This document shows, piece by piece, positions 1 to 7,333 of a DNA stretch of 7,335 nucleotides. The notes beneath the pieces were generated by a model. It did not search any database. It saw only the letters and a list, made by a program, of their open reading frames with translations, and had not been told where the DNA came from. The stretch lies in contig CAYNYI010000125.1 in NCBI GenBank assembly GCA_964401455.1, positions 1-7,335 of the forward strand, written 5' to 3'. How positions within the stretch are numbered: position 1 is the first letter of the stretch; each line of letters opens with the position of its first letter. This DNA is from CAYNYI01 sp964401455. Its GTDB lineage: Bacteria > Fibrobacterota > OXYB2-FULL-49-7 > CAYNYI01. A program made the translations under genes and the position numbers.

Positions 1-2691
1 AAGATCAGACGAAAAATAAATATCAGTGTTTCCGGCATTAATTCCGGTTGACTGGTTTATGGAAATCCCTGCTGCGGTTTTTTCCGAAAGCAGAGGTATG
101 AGCGGGTATTTTAATTCAAGATTATCTATGATCTCGGTAGAAGGTGAGACAGAAAAAGAAAGAATGAAGTCATAGGGATTGTTTCGCAAATTGAGATAAG
201 TCCCCGCGCCCGCAGCTGTAACTCCCCCGGAAAAAGAAATTCCGGTTTTTCTTAAGACTCTTTTGTGAAGAACACCATGCCCCGAATAAGCGCTTAAAAC
301 GGCGGCGTTAGAGTCCGAATCCTCAGCCGACCATCCCGCTGAAAGATAAAAGCCCTTCAGCGGGTTTACCAGAGGAGCAGGGTCGTAACCGTGTCTTTGA
401 AGAAGGATGCTGCTTCCATAAGTCCGGGAGTGTGACGAACCGCCGTAGGACCTTGAAAGTGCGTTAGCTGAATCGAATGATATGTCAAGAGAATCCATTA
501 CCGAATGTATATAGAATCCATTTATGTAAATATCGGTATCGGTCCTGTCAATGATATCTACAGGCAAAGATCCGGATACGCCGTAATTTGAAACCTTGAG
601 ACAATTATAAACACTGTCGATATTATCTACACTGTCAACAAACAGTCCGCTGGAAACGGATATTCCGATATTGGGATAAAATGAGCTGTTGCTGAACCCG
701 AAGTTATAGTCTACCGCTCCGAGGGCGTTTAAAGAGATGCCTGCTGAAACCGAATTTTCCGCAAGCTGATCTTCCATATAGGCGAAACCGCCTATATTCA
801 TAGGGCCATGTCCGAATGCCATTGACATTACAGGCAATATCGGCAGCGCAAAAAGCGGCCTTAACGAAGTGAATGAATTATAATTTTCTTCTTTGTAATT
901 ATCGGGAATTAAATCCTGAGGAAGAGGAGAGTACTCATTCCATACATTTAAGTCTATAAAGGAAGGCGGACGTAGATTTGAGGCCTCTTCTAAAGCATGA
1001 TCCTCGTTATTTCCGGACGGCAAAGATACTTTTATCCGGTACACTGTTCCGTAAGCTTCTTTGCCGTCGCGCTGAAGCGTGCTGATATCTATGCTGTCGG
1101 TTCCGGGACCATTCCATACAGGATGAAAAAGACCGAGATTATCATTTGAGATAAGTGTGGATTTACCTGATTGGATATCCAGAATTTTCAGATCCCATAT
1201 TCCGTTTACCGATGAGGTGTATGCTATTTTACCGTTGCGGGCAGAAGAAGGGAAACGGCTTTCATAGGATGTGTCTGTAAGAATTTTATATTTTGATCCG
1301 TCGGTGCTGATTCTGGCAAGATACCGTCTGCCCCGAAAATCGAAATGTTCGCAAATAATATTGGAACTGTCCATGCGTGCAGGGGAAGCGCACTTATTCA
1401 GGCTTACACCATCGGGAATAACGGGAACAGGTTTATGAGCTCCTTCTTTTATTAATACAGGAATTGCTCTTCCCCCTTTATTAAGAATGCCGCATATTGT
1501 GTTGTCGGAAAGAAATACAGGTTGGGAAACCGGAAAATTATCTGAAGTTAGGCGATTGGTCTTCCCGCTGCTGATATCATGAATGTAGACTGCGGAAATA
1601 ATACGCCCGGCTAAAGTTCTTCTTTGCCTGCTGTAAACCAGTTTTTTCCCGGAAGGTGATACATCGAAACGAAATGAAACCTCCGGGCCGTCAATTTCCG
1701 AAGTTTTACCCAACAGACGGTTGTATTTATAAATATACCTGCCGGGTGTTCTTGTATGTTTTATCGCAGTGAAAAAAGAAATTCCGTTTTTTTCTATAAG
1801 TCTGTCGATATGGCCATCCTCTGAGAATGGTATTGAATTTTTAAGGTCCCTGCCTGAGACGGGTTTTCTTTTTCCCATATCCTTCTCATAGAAAGCAACA
1901 GTTTCTTCATACCATTTCCAGTATAATTCCTCCGGTCGCAGTCCGGTGTGCTTTCTTACCGCGGCTGGAAAATTTTTTATCCATTGCCGCTTGTATGTCT
2001 TAAGAATTTTTGCAGGGCAGTCTGTGCCGAATTCGTTAACCATATAGCGTACAATTGAATGTCCCTGCTCATATATGAGTCTTCCCTCGAGGTATTCGCA
2101 GTCTATGAAACCGTTGATCTCTTTGAGACTTCTTAATTTTCCTTTTTTATACGCGCTTCGTAAAAGAAAATCCCGGTTAAGATCCCAGGATTCGGAATGG
2201 TACTGGGCTATGCCCTCAACAAACCACGCAGGCATAAAAGCCATTGAGTGAAGTTCATTGAATATTCCCAGTACACCGCGCTGGCTAAGGTAAGTTACCT
2301 GATGTGTTAATTCATGAACGACCACTCTTCGAAGCCATGGTATGTCTCCTGCGGTAATAGGATAAAGTCCGGAAACCCAGACAAATATCCTGTGGCCCAG
2401 TGGATCGGCGTATCCGTTAGCCACATCATCGAGGTCACATACCGTGATTTTTATTTTCGGAAAATCGGCTAACTCAGGCTCGTGTATACCAAGGTCTTTG
2501 CATATTGAAGGAAATTCGTGCTCGGCAATTCTGGAAGCAAGTTCGGCTTGGCCGGATAGTCCTTCCTGATAAACAACCTCAAATCTTTTTGTTTCAAATT
2601 GTTTCCATTTTACAGAAGGAACATTCCGACCGTTGGGAAGGGTCGCGGAAGACTGAAAAGCTAAGAAAAATAATATAACCGCTAATAGCAC
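1..2691 (-). CDS. Exported metallopeptidase-like protein with TolB-like propeller and outer-membrane-barrel-like C-terminus (3' end outside window)
   Basis: The frame is open from GTG at 2691 to position 1 (897 codons) and has no stop in the window, so the C-terminus is missing. Counting from that GTG, residues 1-16 are a hydrophobic signal-peptide core ending near QSSA. HELTH (126-130) and WFVEG (156-160) give the HExxH plus downstream Glu159 zinc site of gluzincins; the WFxEG context resembles the peptidase_MA-like group. Residues about 300-570 hold propeller-type repeats such as DVSPSGKKLVYS (343-354), DISSGKTNRLT (372-382) and LDIQSGKSTLIS (504-515), as in TolB/PD40 blades. From about 590 onward the chain alternates in a beta-barrel manner. 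NPLKGFYLSAGW (from about 777) and ELKYPLIP (859-866) recall the D15/Omp85 barrel. I infer a periplasmic or outer-membrane protein, possibly a protease or an assembly factor; its substrate is unknown. It follows HU closely and is probably co-transcribed with it. The start is uncertain: GTG 2691 lacks a good ribosome binding site and a basic n-region. CTG 2709 would add MRPFSK and give a much better signal peptide. Confidence 0.85.
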   Translation of the reverse strand, partial: MLLAVILFFLAFQSSATLPNGRNVPSVKWKQFETKRFEVVYQEGLSGQAELASRIAEHEFPSICKDLGIHEPELADFPKIKITVCDLDDVANGYADPLGHRIFVWVSGLYPITAGDIPWLRRVVVHELTHQVTYLSQRGVLGIFNELHSMAFMPAWFVEGIAQYHSESWDLNRDFLLRSAYKKGKLRSLKEINGFIDCEYLEGRLIYEQGHSIVRYMVNEFGTDCPAKILKTYKRQWIKNFPAAVRKHTGLRPEELYWKWYEETVAFYEKDMGKRKPVSGRDLKNSIPFSEDGHIDRLIEKNGISFFTAIKHTRTPGRYIYKYNRLLGKTSEIDGPEVSFRFDVSPSGKKLVYSRQRRTLAGRIISAVYIHDISSGKTNRLTSDNFPVSQPVFLSDNTICGILNKGGRAIPVLIKEGAHKPVPVIPDGVSLNKCASPARMDSSNIICEHFDFRGRRYLARISTDGSKYKILTDTSYESRFPSSARNGKIAYTSSVNGIWDLKILDIQSGKSTLISNDNLGLFHPVWNGPGTDSIDISTLQRDGKEAYGTVYRIKVSLPSGNNEDHALEEASNLRPPSFIDLNVWNEYSPLPQDLIPDNYKEENYNSFTSLRPLFALPILPVMSMAFGHGPMNIGGFAYMEDQLAENSVSAGISLNALGAVDYNFGFSNSSFYPNIGISVSSGLFVDSVDNIDSVYNCLKVSNYGVSGSLPVDIIDRTDTDIYINGFYIHSVMDSLDISFDSANALSRSYGGSSHSRTYGSSILLQRHGYDPAPLVNPLKGFYLSAGWSAEDSDSNAAVLSAYSGHGVLHKRVLRKTGISFSGGVTAAGAGTYLNLRNNPYDFILSFSVSPSTEIIDNLELKYPLIPLLSEKTAAGISINQSTGINAGNTDIYFSSDL

Positions 2692-2705
2692 TTTGGAAAA
2701 AGGTC

Positions 2706-2709
2706 TCAG
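2706..2709 (-). other. CTGA overlap: possible non-AUG start of the exported protein on the HU stop codon
   Basis: The last base triplet of HU is TGA (2708-2706). The downstream gene's frame contains CTG at 2709-2707, so the two would share the four-base CTGA, the analogue of the common ATGA coupling overlap. Starting here adds the residues MRPFSK before the hydrophobic stretch, supplying the positive charge a signal peptide normally has. No ATG, GTG or TTG exists in this frame between the upstream stop inside HU and GTG 2691. CTG starts are rare and I see no strong Shine-Dalgarno, so this is an alternative and not a firm call. Confidence 0.35.
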
Positions 2710-3047
2710 CCGCCGGTATAGCCGTTGATGCCGGCTGTATTGTCTGAGGGGGAATTCTCAGCTAATTTATTTACTTCGTCTTTCAGGCTGCTTGAGAATT
2801 TAAAAAGAGGAACGACTCTTTTTTTGAGGGGTACAACCTCTCCGGTTTTAAGGTTTCTGGCTGGTCTGGGTTTTCGGATTTTTGTCAGAAAGGTTCCGAA
2901 TCCCCGTATTTCTATATTATGACCCTGCTGAAGGATATCTCCGACAGTCTTCATAAATTCCTCAACCGCTATTTTTGTGTCGGAGTATGTAAGCCCCGTT
3001 GCTTTGGAAACCTCGTTAACTATGTCCTGTTTTGTTACATTATGCAC
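2706..3047 (-). CDS. HU/IHF family nucleoid DNA-binding protein
   Basis: This 113-residue protein shows the full HU/IHF fold. An N-terminal helical half starts with MHNVTKQDIVNEVSKATGL and is followed by IEIRGFGTF (45-53). The DNA-binding arm is rich in Arg and Lys: KIRKPRPARN (56-65), then LKTGEVVPLKK and the closing helix FKFSSSLKDEVN. Family members act as dimers that bend DNA and compact the nucleoid. Two features stand out. The arm-tip proline that intercalates into DNA in HU/IHF (RNPxTG) is leucine here (RNLKTG, Leu66). There is also a polar, glycine-rich tail of about 19 residues (95-113) beyond the usual length of about 90. The start is GTG with a GGAG Shine-Dalgarno 9 nt upstream, and a plausible promoter precedes it. 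I cannot tell HU from IHF-beta-like by sequence reading, so no symbol is given. Confidence 0.95.
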   Translation of the reverse strand: MHNVTKQDIVNEVSKATGLTYSDTKIAVEEFMKTVGDILQQGHNIEIRGFGTFLTKIRKPRPARNLKTGEVVPLKKRVVPLFKFSSSLKDEVNKLAENSPSDNTAGINGYTGG

Positions 3048-3070
3048 TTTTTAGAACTCCGCACTTTTAG
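3044..3070. repeat. Short near-perfect direct repeat flanking the HU ribosome binding site
   Basis: On the plus strand GCACTTTTTAG (3044-3054) and GCACTTTTAG (3061-3070) are the same apart from one extra T, separated by AACTCC, which is the complement of the Shine-Dalgarno region. The downstream copy contains the HU GTG start and the upstream copy contains a second GTG. It could be an operator half-site pair or a chance duplication. Only the repeat itself is seen; any role is inference. Confidence 0.5.
3057..3060 (-). promoter_or_regulatory. Ribosome binding site of the HU gene
   Basis: GGAG on the minus strand lies 9 nt before the GTG at 3047. It supports that non-ATG start; no ATG start for HU exists in frame nearby. 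Confidence 0.75.
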
Positions 3071-3085
3071 TTATAAAGATATATC

Positions 3086-3114
3086 AATATAAAAACTGAA
3101 AAACAGAAGGGCAA
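3086..3114 (-). promoter_or_regulatory. Putative sigma-70 promoter for the HU gene
   Basis: On the minus strand a -35-like TTGCCC (3114-3109; 4 of 6 matches to TTGACA) is followed after 17 nt by a -10-like TATATT (3091-3086; 5 of 6 matches to TATAAT). Transcription would begin near 3079 and leave a leader of roughly 30 nt that contains the Shine-Dalgarno. The position in the only intergenic gap of the window supports it. The gap is AT-rich, which makes chance matches more likely. Confidence 0.55.
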
Positions 3115-3122
3115 GAAAAAAA

Positions 3123-6100
3123 TTACGGGTGATATAATTGCCTCCTTTTACTGAAATTTCGGGCCTGATAAATAAAAGATTCAAGCCTGGAATCTTCTCT
3201 GTCAGACATATACCCGTCGAAGACCGCGTCAAACCAGGGTATGCCGCCGCATTTTTTTCTCAGTTTCTCGGAAAGCGAGGATACAAGCTGCCCGGGCAGA
3301 CAGGAAAAAGGCATTACATTAACTATTCCGCTGGCGCCCATGTTGTAATAATCCACGGCTTTCCCGATTGTCAGGACTCCTTCGCCGTTCAGTGTCTCGG
3401 GAATAAAGTCCCGGCTGTTTCTGAACAGTTCTGAAGTATTAGGTTCTTTCATATAGCGAAAGTTTTTAAAAATCGAGGCATATTTATTTTCTACAGATTC
3501 CTGATATGCATTTTTAATAAACATTGTAAGAAATTTTCGCCAATGTTTGTTCTTTTCGGCAAGATCCAGATATCTCGCATTTGTATAGAGAAACCACTCT
3601 GAATAAGGCGCTACTACCGCTTCTCCCCCGTATTTTTCTATTTTTTCGATTATTCCCCCGTTACCAAATTTGTTGCCTCTTAGGTATATCTCGCCTACCA
3701 CCCCTATAAGAGGCCTGTCGGAAGTTTTTTTAACAGGTACACCTTTAAAATCGCGCGCTGCCTGTTTGAGAATTTTCTCTGTTCCTTTTAATCCCCCGGA
3801 TTTAATCGCTTCTATTAATGAATTCTTGTATTCCTCATATAAGCGCAGGGTCTGCCCTTTGTTCTTTTCGTAAGGACGGACCTGATTTAATAATTTTACA
3901 AGGTTGTCGGAGATAATTATTGAATGCCAGATTAATCTCATCATGCCGGGTCCGGCATTGGCTATGTTGCCGTAAGATTCGTTTGAAGATGGTGATATTA
4001 TATCAACTGAAGGAAAGCCGGCTTTTTCAAGGATTTGTTTCTGAATAAGATTATATTGTCCGAATCTGCAGGGTCCGGCCGCGTCAGCCATGAGAAAAGC
4101 GGATTTTTTCTGGTCAAATCCGGGCTCCCTGCATTTTTTAATAAAGTCACCGGTAGTGAGTACAAAAGGCAGGCATTCTCTTCCATCAGACCAGTTTCTC
4201 CCGATTTGCAGTGACTCATGGTCTGATTCCGGGAGAAGTTCAGTATTGCCGCCGAACCTGTTTACAGCGGCAACCAGAAAGGAAGCCTGTTCGCACATAT
4301 ATGGTACATAAAGTGTCTTTAAATTGTCATAACTTTTATTTGTTATCCATTTTCGCGGTGAATCTTCGGGAGAGGGGCACGACTCTTTATTTGAAGAACT
4401 TTCGATAAATGCTTCCAGTCTGGTTACCATACCCGCGTCGGCGCTGTGTTCGTCAAGTTCGAGTACCAAAAAGGGATTATCTTTCATTTCCTCATTCATA
4501 AATTTAAGTATAAAAGAATCCGGACCGCATTTGAAATTTGTCAGGTAGATCATATCCATAAGTAGAGATTTGTTAGTCCGTAAGAATCTCGCGGCCTTTA
4601 AAATGCTCTGACCGTATTTCCAGTACATTCCCGGATAGTGTTGTGAAATATCGGTATTGTGATACGGGATCATATCCATAGGTACCGGTATTTTACCCAG
4701 GCGGAGCAGCTTTCTTGCTATTTGCAGGTTAAGACCGGCGTCTGAAGTGTTGTAGGGGCGGCCAGCTACAACTATAAGGTCGGACTTGTGTTCCTGAATA
4801 AGTTTATTCCAGCGCTTTTTTTTCCAGGCTTCGAACATTTTCTGAGACCGCGCGGCCGATTTCATTGCGGATTTCAGAGCGCTTGCCGGAATTTTTGCAT
4901 CAGCGGCGAAACGAAGCATCTCTCTATCCGGTTTTTCCGAATCTCTCGAGAAATATAATGAAGGTGAAAATATCTTTATACCGGGAAAATAGCTTTCGGC
5001 GTATGCGCGTCCGATGCAACCCGAACCCTGAACCAGAGGACAGAGATAGTTTTCGGAAAAAGAGGCGTCTTCTTCGAGCTTATGTATAACAGGCAGAAAA
5101 AAAGCTTCCGCTCCTTTTGCGGCCAGATCAGCTATGTGGCCGTTCACAAGTTTTACCGGAAAACATGTTTCCGAAACGCTCCCCGCAGTCGAGTCTGAAA
5201 TAATTCTCGATGATGTTTTATCGGAAACAATGACTTCGCACCCCAGATACGCGAAAAAAGTTTTCCAGTAAGGAAGTTGTTCATGGAAAATCAGCGCTCG
5301 TGGAATTCCGATTTTAAGATTGATAATACCGGGGCCTTTTCCGGGAAGAATATAGTCTCTGGTGAGTTCGGTCTCTCTTTCGGCAAAAAGATCCGGGAGG
5401 TTGGATACAGCGGTTTGCAGATCTTCGTCAAAACGTTCGCATCTGGCTCCGTAATACAGGGGTTTATCGCCCTGAACATCGATTTTTTTGATTTCGCAGC
5501 GGTTTTCACATTTTTTACAAACGAAACTTGTTGTTACAAATCTTTGTCCGCCAAGGTCAAAGCCCTTGAAATCGGATTCTTCCGGTTTATTTTCTCTGGC
5601 AAGAAGCGCCATTCCTATCGCTCCGGTTATGTCATGATGCGGAGGAACTATTATGTCTTTTTTTAGTATTTTTCTGAACGCCGCGACTACGGCTTTATTC
5701 CAGGCCACTCCGCCTTGGAAAAATATTTTCTCGCCAACCTGTTTACCGTTTACAACTTTATTCAGATAATTACTGACTATCGAATATGCCAGTCCCGCTA
5801 CCAGGTTTTCTGTCCGCTGTCCGCTTTGCTGCGATGTCCTGAGTTCAGATTCCATGAAAACAGTGCAACGGTCTCCGAGAGCTCCGGGTGCCGGAGACTT
5901 GAGGGCCAGTTCTCCGAATTCATCCTTAATCGAGATCCCGAGTTTCTCCGCCTGTTCTTCAAGGAAAGAGCCTGTACCGGCGGCGCATACTTTATTCATC
6001 TCAAAATCAGTTATAATTCCCTGGTTTATTTTTATATATTTTGAATCCTGCCCGCCGATTTCAAAGATTGTATCAACGGCCGGATCTATATGAACAGCGG

Positions 6101-7319
6101 CTTTAGCCTGTGCTGTAATCTCATTTCTTACGATATCAGCACCGACGCAGTCTCCGATAAGATAGCGTCCCGATCCGGTAGCGCCTACTCCTCTGATTTT
6201 CACTTTACCGGATATTTCCTCCCCTATCTCGATGAGCCCTTTTGAGACAGCATCAATAGGACGTCCGGCAGTAGGGAGATAGCGTCGCGCAACAATCCTT
6301 GATTCTTCGTCTATAACAGCAATATTGGTGCTGAGAGAGCCAATATCTATGCCTATGTAAACATCAGTGCATTTATCCGGTGAGACAAGGGTAACCGGGG
6401 TACGGTATTTTTGCTCAAATCCTGTTCCGAGAGAACCGAGTCTGCTCTCCGAAGGAGATTTGCCACTTCTTGTATAATCGATAAGGGCGCCGAGTCCGGG
6501 GAACGGAGCCGGTTCTTCCTGAAGTGACAGCAGAGCCGCTCCGCAGGCTGCTGTCCAGGCATTATACTTGGGTACAAATAACCCTTCCGGTCCGCTTTTT
6601 GCCTCAAGTATTTTGTAAAGGGAACTAAGTACAGCTGTATTGAAAGAGACTCCTCCGATAAAGGCGCAGGGGGTCTCAATCTTACCGCTTTTTATCATGG
6701 TATTCCGGTAACTCCTGGCAACCGCCATGGCAAGTCCGGCAAGAATATCATAGTCCGGGGTTCCTATTCCCTGAAGATGTATCATATCTGATTTCGCAAA
6801 TACGCTGCATCTGCCGGCGATTGAAGGAGGATGCTTAGACAATGCGGCAAGTTCAGCGAACTCTTTTTCTATCCTGATACCCATTCTGGAAGACTGTTGA
6901 TCAAGAAAAGAGCCTGTGCCCGCGGCACAAAGATTATTCATTGAAAGGTCTGTCAGGGCATTATCGGGGTTGCCCGAGAAACGCAGGTACTTACTGCTTT
7001 GTCCACCGATCTCAATAATACTTTTTATCCCGGGAAGATATTTTTTTACGCTTTCAGAGACGGCTATGACTTCATTGTAAACTTTTCCACCTGCTATTCC
7101 CGCGGCAAGTTTACCGCCGCTCCCGGTGAAAGAGATTGAGTGAATGTATTTTTCGGGAAATTCCCCGTATGCCTTGCGCAGCATATTGATAAGCGTTTCA
7201 AGAGGTTTGCCGAAAGAGCGCATATATGCCGAATACTCCACCTTACCGTCTTCAATATTCAAAAGCACGAGCTTGACCGCTACGGTTCCTATATCAGCAC
7301 CGGCTAAATATTTACACAT
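3123..7319 (-). CDS. Giant fused acyl-CoA dehydratase activase-related protein: two activase ATPase domains plus two HgdB-like/DUF2229-like modules
   Basis: This 1398-residue cytoplasmic protein starts at ATG with AAAAGG 8 nt upstream. Residues 4-267 and 321-575 are two ASKHA ATPase domains of the BadF/BadG/BcrA/BcrD (HgdC) family. Each has the phosphate motif (ADIGT, 8-12; IDIGS, 324-328), GGQ (105-107; 422-424) and both cluster cysteines: CAAGTGSFL at C131 and C445, and RCxVF at C171 and C485. Then comes CxxCxxxC with a fourth Cys (601, 604, 608, 627), a likely zinc or iron-sulfur knot. Residues 668-975 match DUF2229/HgdB-like proteins, and 1003-1385 look like a second diverged copy; each carries three aligned cysteines. 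Known relatives use ATP to push electrons at very low potential onto a [4Fe-4S] or double-cubane partner that dehydrates or reduces acyl-CoAs or small substrates. The reaction here is unknown and no pathway neighbour helps. There are no transmembrane segments. The fused architecture is known from database proteins named activase-related, so it is not a local assembly artefact. Confidence 0.93.
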   Translation of the reverse strand: MCKYLAGADIGTVAVKLVLLNIEDGKVEYSAYMRSFGKPLETLINMLRKAYGEFPEKYIHSISFTGSGGKLAAGIAGGKVYNEVIAVSESVKKYLPGIKSIIEIGGQSSKYLRFSGNPDNALTDLSMNNLCAAGTGSFLDQQSSRMGIRIEKEFAELAALSKHPPSIAGRCSVFAKSDMIHLQGIGTPDYDILAGLAMAVARSYRNTMIKSGKIETPCAFIGGVSFNTAVLSSLYKILEAKSGPEGLFVPKYNAWTAACGAALLSLQEEPAPFPGLGALIDYTRSGKSPSESRLGSLGTGFEQKYRTPVTLVSPDKCTDVYIGIDIGSLSTNIAVIDEESRIVARRYLPTAGRPIDAVSKGLIEIGEEISGKVKIRGVGATGSGRYLIGDCVGADIVRNEITAQAKAAVHIDPAVDTIFEIGGQDSKYIKINQGIITDFEMNKVCAAGTGSFLEEQAEKLGISIKDEFGELALKSPAPGALGDRCTVFMESELRTSQQSGQRTENLVAGLAYSIVSNYLNKVVNGKQVGEKIFFQGGVAWNKAVVAAFRKILKKDIIVPPHHDITGAIGMALLARENKPEESDFKGFDLGGQRFVTTSFVCKKCENRCEIKKIDVQGDKPLYYGARCERFDEDLQTAVSNLPDLFAERETELTRDYILPGKGPGIINLKIGIPRALIFHEQLPYWKTFFAYLGCEVIVSDKTSSRIISDSTAGSVSETCFPVKLVNGHIADLAAKGAEAFFLPVIHKLEEDASFSENYLCPLVQGSGCIGRAYAESYFPGIKIFSPSLYFSRDSEKPDREMLRFAADAKIPASALKSAMKSAARSQKMFEAWKKKRWNKLIQEHKSDLIVVAGRPYNTSDAGLNLQIARKLLRLGKIPVPMDMIPYHNTDISQHYPGMYWKYGQSILKAARFLRTNKSLLMDMIYLTNFKCGPDSFILKFMNEEMKDNPFLVLELDEHSADAGMVTRLEAFIESSSNKESCPSPEDSPRKWITNKSYDNLKTLYVPYMCEQASFLVAAVNRFGGNTELLPESDHESLQIGRNWSDGRECLPFVLTTGDFIKKCREPGFDQKKSAFLMADAAGPCRFGQYNLIQKQILEKAGFPSVDIISPSSNESYGNIANAGPGMMRLIWHSIIISDNLVKLLNQVRPYEKNKGQTLRLYEEYKNSLIEAIKSGGLKGTEKILKQAARDFKGVPVKKTSDRPLIGVVGEIYLRGNKFGNGGIIEKIEKYGGEAVVAPYSEWFLYTNARYLDLAEKNKHWRKFLTMFIKNAYQESVENKYASIFKNFRYMKEPNTSELFRNSRDFIPETLNGEGVLTIGKAVDYYNMGASGIVNVMPFSCLPGQLVSSLSEKLRKKCGGIPWFDAVFDGYMSDREDSRLESFIYQARNFSKRRQLYHP

Positions 7320-7327
7320 ATCGCAGA

Positions 7328-7333
7328 CCTTTT
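7328..7333 (-). promoter_or_regulatory. Ribosome binding site of the activase fusion gene
   Basis: AAAAGG on the minus strand ends 8 nt before the ATG at 7319, a normal spacing that supports this start. The region further upstream lies outside the window, so promoter and operon membership cannot be judged. Confidence 0.6.

Noticed and set aside
1..2691. Possible pseudogene, because no complete frame is seen
   Set aside because: The frame is uninterrupted for 897 codons with coherent domains; it simply runs off the window edge.
2725..2922. 65-codon plus-strand frame opposite HU
   Set aside because: It is the antisense shadow of the conserved HU coding sequence and has no domain of its own.
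3090..3122. Possible terminator for the activase fusion gene
   Set aside because: The minus strand has CTG-TTTTT-CAG followed by a T run, but the stem is only three base pairs, too weak to call.
4546..4681. Repeated ATCATATCCATA at about 4550 and 4670
   Set aside because: Both copies encode the residues MDMI in the fusion protein. The similarity is explained by short coincidental peptide identity and does not extend into flanking sequence.
5277..5666. 129-codon open frame on the plus strand
   Set aside because: It lies entirely opposite the well-supported activase fusion, over the cysteine-knot and DUF2229-like segments. It shows no recognisable domain, and other plus-strand frames in the same gene look equally random.
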